This document shows, piece after piece, positions 44,029 through 52,470 of a stretch of DNA of 64,000 nt. This stretch comes from JAGNNV01 sp031392925 (GTDB lineage: Bacteria > Acidobacteriota > Vicinamibacteria > Fen-336 > JAGNNV01): NCBI GenBank assembly GCA_031392925.1, contig JANMVV010000158.1, positions 1-64,000 on the forward strand, in the 5' to 3' direction. The first letter of the stretch is position 1; each line of letters opens with the position of its first letter. The position numbers and the translations under genes are program-made. The notes beneath the pieces are model-generated. The model made no database searches, had not been told where the DNA came from, and was given only the letters and a program-made list of their open reading frames with translations.

Positions 44029-46128
44029 ATGAAGGCTTTCGAGAGCACGCAGATCCGCAACGTGGCGCTGGTCGGTCACGGAGGCTGCGGGAAGACCTCG
44101 ATCGTGGCCGACGCTCTGTTCACCATGGGGGTGACGCCGAGGCTCGGCCACGTCACCGATGGCACCGCGGCCACCGACTTCGACCCCGAGGAGATCGAGC
44201 GAAAGATTTCGATCCAGACTTCGGTCGCGAGCGGTGACTGGGCGGACACCCGCATCAACCTCATCGACACGCCCGGATACGCGAACTTCGTGGGCGAGGC
44301 GCTCTCCGCTCTGCGGGCCGCCGATGCCGCCATCGAAGTGGTCGACGCGGTCGCGGGGCCGGAGGTGCAGACCCATCGCCTTTTTCACGCGGCCGAGGAC
44401 ATGGAGCTTCCGCGCGTCTTCGTGATCAATCGGATGGACCGCGAGAACGCCTCATTCGGCCACACCGTGGAGGCCCTGCGGAAGGCCTTCGGACGCACGG
44501 TCACTCCCATCGAGTTCCCCATCGGGGAAGGAGCCGCGTTCAAGGGTGTCGTCGACCTGGTGAACTCCAAGGCCTGGGCGTTTCTGGACGACGAGAGCGG
44601 CACCTTCAGCGAGTTCAAGATGACCAAGGATCTCGAGGAGGCGACGGTGCGCTTCCGCCAGGAGCTCGTGGAGGTGGTGGCCGAGACCGATGAGGCGCTC
44701 ATGGCCGAGTTCTTCGACAAGGGGACGCTGTCGCCGGAAGCACTCGGGGAAGGACTGAAGAAGGCGTGCCAGCGCGGCCAGATCTTCCCCACCCTTCCCT
44801 TCTCTTCGATCAAGAACATCGGCGCGGCCCAGCTGCTGAACGCGATTGTCGCCTACCTGCCGAGCCCCACCGACCGGCCGGAGGTGAAGGGCAAGGGCCC
44901 CGCGGGCGAAGAGTCGAGGCCCTGCTCGGTGAGCGCGCCCGCCTCGGCCTTCGTGTTCAAGACCATCTCCGATCCGCACGCCGGACGCCTCTCCTTCGTG
45001 CGCGTGGTCTCGGGAAAGTTCAATCACGACCTCACCATCACGGTTTTGAGCCGCGACGTCCAGGAGCGCGTGGGGGCCTTGTCCCACGTGGTCGGGAAGA
45101 CCCTCGTCCCCGCCACCGAACTGATCGCCGGCGACATTGGCGTGATCGCAAAACTCAAGGAGGCCCACACTGGAGACACGCTCTCCGACAAGGCCCGCCC
45201 GATCACCTTCCCGCCCATCGACTGGCCGGAAACCCTCACCACCTTCGCGATCGCGCCGAAGACGCGGGGCGACGACGACAAGATCGGCATCGCGATGAGC
45301 CGCCTCATCGAAGAAGACCCGGTCCTGAAACTCGAGCATGCCACCGAGACCCATGAGCTGCTCCTGCGCGGCCTCGGCCAGCTCCACATCGAGACCGTCG
45401 TCTCCAAGCTCGCCAAGCGCTACAAGGTGGAGGTGAACCTCAAGCGCCCCACCATCCCCTATCGCGAGACCATCAAGGCTTCGGCCGACGGCCACGGGCG
45501 CCACAAGAAGCAGACCGGCGGTCACGGCCAGTTCGCGGACTGCAAGATCACCATGCGTCCCCTGGCGCGCGGGGAAGACTTCAAGTACATCAACGGCACC
45601 TTCGGCGGCTCCATTCCCAGGAACTTCCTGCCCGCCATCGAGAAGGGCATCCAGGAAAGCCGCAAGCGCGGCGTCATCGCGGGCTGTCCCATGGTGGACT
45701 TCGAAGTGGAGGTCACCGACGGCCAGTTTCATGACGTCGACTCCTCGGAAATGGCCTTCAAGATCGCGGGGTCGCTGGCCTTCAAAGACGCGGTCGCGAA
45801 GTGCCGGCCCACCCTGCTCGAGCCCATGATGGCGGTGGAGGTGGTGATGCCCGAGGAGTTCGCGGGGGCGGTGATGGGCGACCTGTCCAGCCGTCGCGGC
45901 CGGCCCCAGGGCATGGAGCCTTTCCGCGATCTTCAGAAGATCAAGGCGGAGGTCCCGCTGGCCGAACTCGAGACCTTCGATCAGGACCTCACCTCTCTTA
46001 CCGGCGGCCGCGGTTCCTTTCACATGGAGTTGATCCGGTACGATGAGGTGCCGGGCCACCTTCTCGATAAGGTGGCGGCCGAGATCCGGGCTCACCGACC
46101 CGGAGACCATCACAAGGAAGAGGAATAG
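44029..46128 (+). CDS. Elongation factor G paralogue (EF-G2-like GTPase)
   Basis: 699 aa with five EF-G domains. P-loop GHGGCGKT at 16-23 in place of the canonical AHxDxGKTT, G3 DTPG at 80-83, and G4 NRMD at 134-137 where NKxD is usual. Domain IV has GGHGQFADCKITMRP. This pattern is that of EF-G2/FusA2-type paralogues rather than the translocating EF-G in the ribosomal operon, which would lie beyond the far end of this window. Possible roles are ribosome recycling or stress translation, which is inference. GGAGG lies before the ATG. Its stop overlaps the next gene by one base (TAGTG). Confidence 0.9.
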   Translation: MKAFESTQIRNVALVGHGGCGKTSIVADALFTMGVTPRLGHVTDGTAATDFDPEEIERKISIQTSVASGDWADTRINLIDTPGYANFVGEALSALRAADAAIEVVDAVAGPEVQTHRLFHAAEDMELPRVFVINRMDRENASFGHTVEALRKAFGRTVTPIEFPIGEGAAFKGVVDLVNSKAWAFLDDESGTFSEFKMTKDLEEATVRFRQELVEVVAETDEALMAEFFDKGTLSPEALGEGLKKACQRGQIFPTLPFSSIKNIGAAQLLNAIVAYLPSPTDRPEVKGKGPAGEESRPCSVSAPASAFVFKTISDPHAGRLSFVRVVSGKFNHDLTITVLSRDVQERVGALSHVVGKTLVPATELIAGDIGVIAKLKEAHTGDTLSDKARPITFPPIDWPETLTTFAIAPKTRGDDDKIGIAMSRLIEEDPVLKLEHATETHELLLRGLGQLHIETVVSKLAKRYKVEVNLKRPTIPYRETIKASADGHGRHKKQTGGHGQFADCKITMRPLARGEDFKYINGTFGGSIPRNFLPAIEKGIQESRKRGVIAGCPMVDFEVEVTDGQFHDVDSSEMAFKIAGSLAFKDAVAKCRPTLLEPMMAVEVVMPEEFAGAVMGDLSSRRGRPQGMEPFRDLQKIKAEVPLAELETFDQDLTSLTGGRGSFHMELIRYDEVPGHLLDKVAAEIRAHRPGDHHKEEE

Positions 46129-47423
46129 TGCTGAAGAAGATCGCGTCGATTGTCGCCCTCCTGTCCCTTGTAGGGCCCTCCGTGTGGGCTCAGACCGCGA
46201 GTCCCACGCCGGGTCCCGCCTCCACGCCCTCGCCGGGCCCCGCCGCTCCGGGGGCGAAGGCCGTCGATGCGAAGCTCGCCGGCCAGGATGTGCCGGTACC
46301 GGCCCGGAAGAAGTACGTCGCTCCCGAGTACCCGGCGAGCGCCGCGGCGGAAGGAATCCGCGGGATCGTCATTCTCGATGTCCTGATCGCGGAGGACGGC
46401 CGAGTGGAGAGCACCCGGGTGACCCGGTCCATCCCGGGCCTCGATGAAGCGGCGATGAACGCGGTGAGGCTCTGGGAATACGAGCCCACGAAGCTTACGG
46501 GCAAACCCGTGAAGGTCCGGCTGTCGCAGTCGATCACCTTCGCCTTGAAGCTGCCCGAACTGCAGCGCGCTCCCGGCATTCCGGAACTGAAGAGCGGGGG
46601 CGCGCCGCCCTTGCCTCCGGGCCTCGCCACCGCGGAGACGGCCTCGGTCATGATCGCTCTCGGTCCCCAGGGGGAAGTCCAGGAAGCGGCGGTGGTCGAG
46701 GGCAATCCTTCGGCGGGCGAAGCCCTGCTGCGCGCGGTGAAGGCCTGGCGCTTCACGGTCTCGGAAGGCGCTCCGCCCCTCGTGTTCACGGTGCGTGCGG
46801 ACTGGGCGCCCGGACCTCCGCCCACCCTCGCCCTCAAGGCCCTGGACCCGCGAAGCCCCAACCCGGCCGCCGCATCCCCGGCCCCCCGGGCGTCCCCGTT
46901 GCCCGCGCCCTCGTCGTCGCCCACCGCGGCGAGCACGTCCACGGCTGCGCCTTCTGCCGCGCCCAAGGCCCCGGTGGCAACGTCCCCCGTGCCCGCGGTG
47001 ACCGCGGTCCCTGCCGCACCCAGCGTTCCCGTGGCTCCCGCCCCCGTGGCTCCCACGGTGGATACCGACGTGATCCCCGCACGTCAGGAGCCTCCGGCGA
47101 AGGAGGAGGGGGTCTCAGCGGTGGCCGAAGTGAGTCTTGGCAACAACATCCCGGACCTGGTGAAGGGCCGGCGGCCAGTGTGGCCGCCCATGGCGCGCCT
47201 CGGCAACGTCATGGGCGAGGTGGTGGTGCGATTCTCCGTGGACCTCGCGGGCCGGGTCACGGTTCATTCCGCCGAAGGGCCGGACCTGCTCAAGGGCGCG
47301 GCCGAGCAGGCGGTGGGCACCTGGGTCTTCAGGCGAACCGCTATCGACCGGGTGCACCTCATCGCAACCTTCAAGTACGGGGCCGAGCGGTCGATCGCGA
47401 AAGTCGAGCGGGTGGCGCAGTAG
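46128..47423 (+). CDS. Exported protein with three TonB-like domains
   Basis: 431 aa starting at the GTG in TAGTG, coupled to the EF-G gene. A signal peptide ends near SVWAQTA (residue about 22); there is no retained membrane anchor. TonB C-terminal-like domains occur at about residues 55-145 (APEYPASAAAEGIRGIVILD), 165-230 (a degenerate one) and 340-425 (RRPVWPPMARLGNVMGEVVV), joined by a Pro/Ala-rich linker of about 90 residues. TonB domains contact outer-membrane transporters; several in one soluble exported chain is unusual and argues against classical ExbB/D-driven energy transduction. The physical role is unknown. Confidence 0.85.
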   Translation: MLKKIASIVALLSLVGPSVWAQTASPTPGPASTPSPGPAAPGAKAVDAKLAGQDVPVPARKKYVAPEYPASAAAEGIRGIVILDVLIAEDGRVESTRVTRSIPGLDEAAMNAVRLWEYEPTKLTGKPVKVRLSQSITFALKLPELQRAPGIPELKSGGAPPLPPGLATAETASVMIALGPQGEVQEAAVVEGNPSAGEALLRAVKAWRFTVSEGAPPLVFTVRADWAPGPPPTLALKALDPRSPNPAAASPAPRASPLPAPSSSPTAASTSTAAPSAAPKAPVATSPVPAVTAVPAAPSVPVAPAPVAPTVDTDVIPARQEPPAKEEGVSAVAEVSLGNNIPDLVKGRRPVWPPMARLGNVMGEVVVRFSVDLAGRVTVHSAEGPDLLKGAAEQAVGTWVFRRTAIDRVHLIATFKYGAERSIAKVERVAQ

Positions 47424-47443
47424 CCGGCGCGCCGAAAGAAAAT

Positions 47444-47464
47444 GGGCGGCCAACCGGGCCGCCC
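47444..47464. terminator. Bidirectional terminator between TonB gene and rplQ
   Basis: Perfect 8-bp stem GGGCGGCC / GGCCGCCC with loop AACCG. On the minus strand it is followed by ATTTTCTTTC, ending the ribosomal operon; on the plus strand by ACTCTTTC. Confidence 0.8.
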
Positions 47465-47493
47465 ACTCTTTCAAGACTACGAGGCTGTTCTGA

Positions 47494-47925
47494 CTACTTC
47501 GTGGCGGCCGCGGGGGCCTTCTCACCCTTTGGAGCCTTCTCTTTGGCCTTGTACTCGTAACCGACGAGCTCGATGAAGGCGGTGTCCGCGTTGTCGCCAG
47601 GACGGTGGCCGAGCTTGACGATGCGGGTGTAGCCGCCGCTTCTGGTCTGGAACCTCGACCCGATCACGTCGAACAGCTTCTTCACGATGAGCGGATCGTG
47701 GATGTCCCGGGCGGCCAGACGCCGCGCGTGCACGCGCTCGGCCGCCGTTCCCTCGCGCTTGGCCAAGGTGATGATCTTCTCGGCGAAGGGACGGAGCTCC
47801 TTCGCCTTCGGAAGCGTCGTCTCAATGCGCTCTTCGCGGAGCAGCGCGGTGGCGAGATTCCGCAGCAAGGCGATACGGTGGGCGGTGGTGCGTCCCAGCT
47901 TTCGTCCGGCGGATCGATGTCTCAT
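47494..47925 (-). CDS. rplQ: 50S ribosomal protein bL17
   Basis: 143 aa with the family N-terminus RHRSAGRKLGRTTAHRIALLRNLATALL-type region and GGYTRIVKLGHRPGDNA. Last gene of the alpha-type block and so of the whole supercluster, followed by the strong terminator at 47444-47464. The C-terminal tail is Lys/Ala rich (KAKEKAPKGEKAPAAATK). Standard length for the phylum. Confidence 0.97.
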   Translation of the reverse strand: MRHRSAGRKLGRTTAHRIALLRNLATALLREERIETTLPKAKELRPFAEKIITLAKREGTAAERVHARRLAARDIHDPLIVKKLFDVIGSRFQTRSGGYTRIVKLGHRPGDNADTAFIELVGYEYKAKEKAPKGEKAPAAATK

Positions 47926-47948
47926 GGTCTTTGGTCCTTAGTTTGAGT

Positions 47949-47977
47949 TTGCCACCCTTCCTTCGGAAGGGTGGCAA
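47949..47977. repeat. Perfect 29-nt hairpin between rpoA and rplQ
   Basis: Thirteen-bp arms TTGCCACCCTTCC / GGAAGGGTGGCAA with a 3-nt loop in the 63-bp gap. No U-run follows on the operon strand, so it is not an intrinsic terminator for the operon; its form is like REP-type or processing hairpins. Confidence 0.7.
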
Positions 47978-47988
47978 TGACGGTGTGA

Positions 47989-48993
47989 TTAGTCGCGCCG
48001 GAGAAGGTCGGGCTGAAGCCGCATGCCGAGGGAGAGCCCCCACTTGCGCAGCTGATCCTTGGTTTCGTTGAGCGACTTCTGACCGAACTTGTTGATCCGG
48101 AGCAGCTCGCTCTCGGTGCGCACCACCAGCTCGCCCACGGTCTTGACGTTGATCTGGGTGAGGCAGTTGTAGGCGCGGACGGGCAGCTCGAGATCGTCGA
48201 TCTTGCGGCCGAGCTTCTCGCGCAGGGCCTCTCGATCGGTGTCGCCCACCGGCAGGGGAGCCGCTTCGGACGCCGCCTGGGGGAGCGCTTCGGCCTGCTC
48301 GGGGAGGTTCAGGAACATCAGCATGTGCTCGCGGATGAGACGAGCGGCGAGGCCCACCGCGTCGCGCGGGGTGGTGACGCCGTTGGTCCAGACTTCGAGG
48401 GTGAGCTTCTCGTAGTCGGTGGCCTGGCCGACGCGGGCCGCTTCCACGAAGTAGTTCACCTTGCGGACGGGCGAGTGAACGGAGTCGATGGGAATCCAGC
48501 CGATGGAGAGCGACTCGTCAAAGTTCTTCTCGGCGGGGATGTAGCCGCGGCCCGGCTTCACCACCATCTCGATGTTGAGCGAGGAGCCGGCGGAGAGGGT
48601 CGCGATGTAGGCCTCGGGATCGAGGATGTCGACGTCGGCGTCGGGGGTGATGTGCTTGGCCCGGATCTCGCCCGCCTCGGAGGTCTTCAAGTAGATCGTC
48701 TTGGGATGATCGACGTTGAGACGCAGCGAGAGCTTCTTGAGGTTCAGGATGAGGTCGGTCGCGTCCTCGGTGGCGCCGGGGATGGGCGAGAACTCATGCA
48801 GCACGCCCTCGATGCGGATCGCGGTGACCGCGGCGCCCTCGATGCTCGAGAGCAGGACGCGACGCATCGCGTTGCCGACCGTGGTTCCAAAACCGCGCTC
48901 GAAAGGCTGCGCGAAGAAACGGCCGTAGGTGTCGTTCGAGATCTCGTCGTCCATCTCGAGGTGGCGGGGGCGCTGAAAGCCTTTCCAAAGCAT
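47989..48993 (-). CDS. rpoA: RNA polymerase alpha subunit
   Basis: 334 aa starting MLWKGFQRPRHLE, the standard family start. The N-terminal dimerisation domain covers about 1-230 (RGFGTTVGNAMRRVLLSSIEGAA) and the C-terminal DNA/activator-binding domain starts near 260 with the helix-hairpin-helix ELPVRAYNCLTQINVKTVGEL. Sits between rpsD and rplQ in the usual order. The 113 bp between rpoA and rpsD is the larger gap in this end of the operon. Confidence 0.98.
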   Translation of the reverse strand: MLWKGFQRPRHLEMDDEISNDTYGRFFAQPFERGFGTTVGNAMRRVLLSSIEGAAVTAIRIEGVLHEFSPIPGATEDATDLILNLKKLSLRLNVDHPKTIYLKTSEAGEIRAKHITPDADVDILDPEAYIATLSAGSSLNIEMVVKPGRGYIPAEKNFDESLSIGWIPIDSVHSPVRKVNYFVEAARVGQATDYEKLTLEVWTNGVTTPRDAVGLAARLIREHMLMFLNLPEQAEALPQAASEAAPLPVGDTDREALREKLGRKIDDLELPVRAYNCLTQINVKTVGELVVRTESELLRINKFGQKSLNETKDQLRKWGLSLGMRLQPDLLRRD

Positions 48994-49106
48994 CGGGGTT
49001 TTGTTTCCTTAAGTCGGTGAGGGTTGCTGGATGTAAAGGGGTGAAACGAAAAAATGTGGGGCGCCGGCCCGGGCGATTTGGGACCCGGACCAGACGCGTG
49101 CGGCTC

Positions 49107-49736
49107 TTACTTCGAGTAAAGCTCGACGATGAGCTGCTCTTGAATGGGGAAGTTCACGTCGTCGCGTGACGGCATGGCCTTCACCTTGCCCGAGTGCGCG
49201 GCGGCGTCGAGTTCGATCCAGCGCGGGGCGGTGCGGCCCTTCGCGTCTTCCATGGCCTCGGCCACGTACTTGAGCTTGGACGCGCGCTCCGAAAGCGAGA
49301 TCACGTCGTTGAGGCTGACCTCGAACGAAGCGATGTCGACCTTCTTGCCGTTGACCTTGACGTGGCCGTGGCCGACGAGCTGACGGGACTGGGCGCGGGA
49401 GGCCGCGAATCCCATGCGGAAGACCGCGCTGTCGAGACGGCGCTCGAGGAGGATCAACAAGGTCTCGCCCACGACACCCTTTTGCTGGGAGGCGCGGTCG
49501 AAGGTGCGGCGGAACTGGCGCTCGAGGAGGCCGTAGATGCGCTTGACCTTCTGCTTCTCGCGCATCTGCAGGCCGTAGCCCTGGGTCTTGGGCTTGGCGT
49601 TGCGGCCATGCTGACCGGGCGGGTAGTTGCGCTTTTCGATGGCCGCCTTGCCGGAAGTATCGCGGCGGCCTTTGAGGAAGAGGTTGATCCCTTCGCGGCG
49701 GGAGAGTTTCCCGGTGGGTCCAATATATCGAGCCAT
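49107..49736 (-). CDS. rpsD: 30S ribosomal protein uS4
   Basis: 209 aa, start MARYIGPTGKLSRREGINL. S4 RNA-binding domain is seen at VGHGHVKVNGKKVDIASFEV. The N-terminal zinc-binding cysteines of C-plus S4 are absent, so this is the cysteine-free form. Assembly-initiator protein of the small subunit and often the translational repressor of its operon. Standard gene order rpsM-rpsK-rpsD-rpoA. Confidence 0.98.
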   Translation of the reverse strand: MARYIGPTGKLSRREGINLFLKGRRDTSGKAAIEKRNYPPGQHGRNAKPKTQGYGLQMREKQKVKRIYGLLERQFRRTFDRASQQKGVVGETLLILLERRLDSAVFRMGFAASRAQSRQLVGHGHVKVNGKKVDIASFEVSLNDVISLSERASKLKYVAEAMEDAKGRTAPRWIELDAAAHSGKVKAMPSRDDVNFPIQEQLIVELYSK

Positions 49737-49768
49737 GTGTGTGTGCTTGCCTTAGATTGCTCTAGAAA

Positions 49769-50200
49769 TTAGACGCGGCGGCGCTTGGGCGGCCGGCAGC
49801 CATTGTGAGGGATGGGCGTGATGTCGCGGATGGACTTCACTTCGACGCCCACCGCGGTGAAGGCGCGGATCGCGGACTCGCGACCGCTGCCCGGGCCCTG
49901 GATGCGAACGTCCACGGACTTGAGCCCGTGATCCTTCGCGTTGGTGGCCGCGGTGGTGGCGGCCTGCTGGGCCGCGAACGGCGTGCCCTTGCGCGAGCCC
50001 TTGAAGCCGAGGCTCCCCGAGCTCGCCCAGGAGATCACGTTGCCCGCGGCGTCGGTGATGGTGATCTTGGTGTTGTTGAAGGACGCCTGGATGCTCACGG
50101 TGCCGTGCGGCACGTGCTTGCGCTCCTTGCGGGTCTTCTTGCCGGGTTCGGCCTTGGCCGTCGTCGTCGTCGTCGTCGGTGTGGTTGTGGGGGCTGCCAT
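49769..50200 (-). CDS. rpsK: 30S ribosomal protein uS11 with Thr-rich N-terminal tail
   Basis: 143 aa. The conserved core (HVPHGTVSIQASFNNTKITI, GSRKGTPFAAQQAA and the end PHNGCRPPKRRRV) is intact. Ahead of it is a Thr-rich tail (APTTTPTTTTTTAKA) encoded partly by a short ACG-codon tandem repeat at about 50159-50176, not present in typical S11. The start (ATG 50200) precedes the tail; the tail may be variable among strains. Confidence 0.96.
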   Translation of the reverse strand: MAAPTTTPTTTTTTAKAEPGKKTRKERKHVPHGTVSIQASFNNTKITITDAAGNVISWASSGSLGFKGSRKGTPFAAQQAATTAATNAKDHGLKSVDVRIQGPGSGRESAIRAFTAVGVEVKSIRDITPIPHNGCRPPKRRRV

Positions 50201-50229
50201 GCTGTTTTCCTAGAAAGTTCGGTGCGGCG

Positions 50230-50595
50230 TCACTTCTTGACGCGCGCGCCCTTGCGGGGGCCCTTGCGGGTTCGCGCATTCGTCTTGGTCCGCTGTCCGC
50301 GAACCGGGAGATTCCGCCGATGCCTCGAGCCGCGGTGCGAGCCGATCTCGATGAGGCGCTTGATGTCGAGGGACACCTGCTTACGCAGGTCGCCTTCCAC
50401 GGCGCCTTGAGCTTCGATGGCTTTCGCGATCCGGCTCACTTCCTCTTCCGAGAGATCTTTGACCCGGACGTTCGGGTCGATCTTCACCTCGGCGAGGATC
50501 TTGGACGCGCGGTGTGGACCGACGCCGTAAATGTACTGGAGACCTGTCTCGACCCGTTTGGTTCGAGGGAGGTCGACGCCTGCGATGCGAGCCAT
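50230..50595 (-). CDS. rpsM: 30S ribosomal protein uS13
   Basis: 121 aa, start MARIAGVDLPRTKRVETGLQ, helix-turn-helix IYGVGPHRASKILAEV, and basic tail GPRKGARVKK that reaches into the P-site region of the ribosome. Follows rpmJ in canonical order; start codon is 3 bp from the rpmJ stop. Confidence 0.98.
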   Translation of the reverse strand: MARIAGVDLPRTKRVETGLQYIYGVGPHRASKILAEVKIDPNVRVKDLSEEEVSRIAKAIEAQGAVEGDLRKQVSLDIKRLIEIGSHRGSRHRRNLPVRGQRTKTNARTRKGPRKGARVKK

Positions 50596-50598
50596 TCT

Positions 50599-50712
50599 CT
50601 ACCCCTGCCGCTGCTTATGCTTGGTGTTTGCGCAGATGACGCGGACGACGCCCTGCCGCTTGATGACGCGGCACTTGACGCAAATTTTCTTGACCGATGA
50701 TCGGACCTTCAC
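50599..50712 (-). CDS. rpmJ: 50S ribosomal protein bL36
   Basis: 37 aa (GTG at 50712 to TAG at 50599), sequence KVRSSVKKICVKCRVIKRQG-type with zinc ribbon ligands C-x-x-C, a further Cys in VRVICAN and His in TKHKQ, and basic end RQG. It is the zinc-binding C-plus form. Located between infA and rpsM as in most bacteria; too short for many gene calls. Confidence 0.95.
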   Translation of the reverse strand: MKVRSSVKKICVKCRVIKRQGVVRVICANTKHKQRQG

Positions 50713-50756
50713 TTCTTGAAACTCCGTTTCCTAAATGCTCTTTGGCTGACCTGTCT

Positions 50757-50978
50757 TTACGAGACGCATCGAACGATGCGGCCGCGAGAAAGATCAAACG
50801 GCGAAAACTCAACAACCACGACGTCGCCCGGCCTGACCCTCAAAGCGTCTGCGGCAGCGCAATGCGCGGTGACCTGGCGGACTTTCCCACTGTCTCCAAG
50901 GGTTTCAACCCTGAACAGGGACGACGGCAACGCTTCCATGACCCGGGCTGTCATCTCAATTCGCTCGCTCTTGGTCAT
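50757..50978 (-). CDS. infA: Translation initiation factor IF-1
   Basis: 73 aa OB-fold protein with IEMTARVMEALPSSLFRVET and RVRPGDVVVVEFSPFDLSRGRIV. Several normally invariant basic residues of the HISGKMRK segment are changed to HCAAADALR, so it is a divergent IF-1, but the strand pattern and operon place (map - infA - rpmJ) are right. ATG is 5 bp after the map stop. Confidence 0.93.
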   Translation of the reverse strand: MTKSERIEMTARVMEALPSSLFRVETLGDSGKVRQVTAHCAAADALRVRPGDVVVVEFSPFDLSRGRIVRCVS

Positions 50979-50983
50979 ACAAC

Positions 50984-51760
50984 CTACGCATGACGCACGC
51001 TTTGCGCGAAGGGATAAGGCTCAGACAACACCCACGGACCGTGTTCCGTCACCGCAATTGTAAGCTCGTAGTGCGCAGAAAGCGACTTGTCTTCCGTGAC
51101 CACCGTCCACTTGTCGTCCAGTGTCCTCGTGGCCGCGCGCCCCGCGTTCACCATGGGCTCGAGGGCCAGGCACATTCCGGGCTGTAAACGCTCGCGCTTT
51201 CCCGGGGGGCCGTAGTTCGGAACCTGGGGATCTTCGTGGAGTTTTCGGCCGATTCCGTGGCCGGACAGCTCGCGAACCACGGTGTAGCCGTGCTTCACCG
51301 CATGGCTCTCGACCGCATGACCGATATCGCCCAGGCGATTCCCCGGACAGGCGGCCTCGATGGCCAAGTGCAGGGACTCTTCGGTCACCTTCAGGAGGCG
51401 CTGGGCCGCGGCGGAGACCTGCCCTACCGCGACGGTGCGCGCGGCATCGCCGTAGTAGCCATCCACGATGGCGCCGAAATCGAGGCCGACGATGTCGCCC
51501 TCGTTGAGCACGCGCTTGCCGGGAATCCCGTGAACCACTTCCTCGTTGACGGAGACGCAAAGGGTCGCCGGGAAGCCGTGGTAGCCGAGGAACGCCGGCC
51601 TGGCTCCGCGCTTCCTGAGATTCTCCGCGGCCACGAGGTCGAGTTCCCTGGTGGTGACGCCCGCCTTGGTGTGCTCGGCCAGGATGGCGAGGGTCTCGAC
51701 CACGATACTGCACGCGCGGTGCATGGTTTCCATTTCGGAGAACGAGCGGAGGGTGGTCAT
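50984..51760 (-). CDS. map: Methionine aminopeptidase, type I
   Basis: 258 aa. Metal ligands of the pita-bread fold: Asp pair in GLDFGAIVDGYYGDAART, His in SGHGIGRKLHEDPQ, Glu in LALEPMVNAG and a late Glu in VTEDKSL. Removes N-terminal Met from nascent proteins. Its start overlaps the adk stop (ATGA at 51757-51760), consistent with translational coupling. Confidence 0.98.
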   Translation of the reverse strand: MTTLRSFSEMETMHRACSIVVETLAILAEHTKAGVTTRELDLVAAENLRKRGARPAFLGYHGFPATLCVSVNEEVVHGIPGKRVLNEGDIVGLDFGAIVDGYYGDAARTVAVGQVSAAAQRLLKVTEESLHLAIEAACPGNRLGDIGHAVESHAVKHGYTVVRELSGHGIGRKLHEDPQVPNYGPPGKRERLQPGMCLALEPMVNAGRAATRTLDDKWTVVTEDKSLSAHYELTIAVTEHGPWVLSEPYPFAQSVRHA

Positions 51761-52470
51761 GCCGAGGCTCCAGCGAGATACTGCTCGATCTCCGCGAATA
51801 CCTCGTTCACATCGCGGTAGCCGTCCACCCGGTGCACGGGCCCGCGCTTCTCGTAATGCTGGATGACCGGAACGGTCTGGGCCTCATAGGCCTCGAGGCG
51901 TTTCGCCACCACGTTCTCGCGATCGTCGGCGCGCTGGATGAGCTTCGAGCCGCACTGGTCGCAAATCCCCTGCTTCTTCGAAGGCGAAGTCTCAAGGTGG
52001 TACGTGGCCTGGCAGTTCGGGCACCAGCGGCGGCCCGAAAGGCGGCGCAGCAGCACCGCGCGGGGCACATCGAAGTTCATCACCACGAGCTCCATGCCGC
52101 GGTCCTTGACCAGCTTGTCCAGGGCCTCGGACTGGTTCACGGTTCGCGGGAAGCCGTCGAGAAGGAAGCCGTTCGTGCAGTCGGGCTCGGTCACGCGTTC
52201 CGCGATCAGGGCCACCAGCAGGGAGTCGGGGACGAGATTCCCGTTGTCCATCAGAGGCGCAGCCTTCTCGCCGAGCGGCGTCTTGCGGGCGATCGCGTCT
52301 CTCAACATTTCCCCGGTGGAAATGCGAGCGACGCCCGTGCGGCGGGCGATGATCGCCGACTGAGTCCCTTTCCCGGCGCCCGGAGGGCCCAGGAGAAGGA
52401 AGCACAGAGGACGCTTCGCCTTGGCATCAGCGGCGCCCACGAATCCTCCGGCCTCGACCGGTGAAGCCAT
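51757..52470 (-). CDS. adk: Adenylate kinase with zinc-type LID
   Basis: 237 aa from ATG 52470, or 227 from a GTG at 52440 that has GGAGG right upstream and may be the real start; the longer frame overlaps secY. P-loop GPPGAGKGT at 28-36, NMP-binding and LID segments present. The LID holds four Cys (WCPNC ... ICDQC) as in Zn-binding adenylate kinases of Gram-positives and other lineages. Catalyses ATP+AMP to 2 ADP. Coupled with map. Confidence 0.96.
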   Translation of the reverse strand: MASPVEAGGFVGAADAKAKRPLCFLLLGPPGAGKGTQSAIIARRTGVARISTGEMLRDAIARKTPLGEKAAPLMDNGNLVPDSLLVALIAERVTEPDCTNGFLLDGFPRTVNQSEALDKLVKDRGMELVVMNFDVPRAVLLRRLSGRRWCPNCQATYHLETSPSKKQGICDQCGSKLIQRADDRENVVAKRLEAYEAQTVPVIQHYEKRGPVHRVDGYRDVNEVFAEIEQYLAGASA

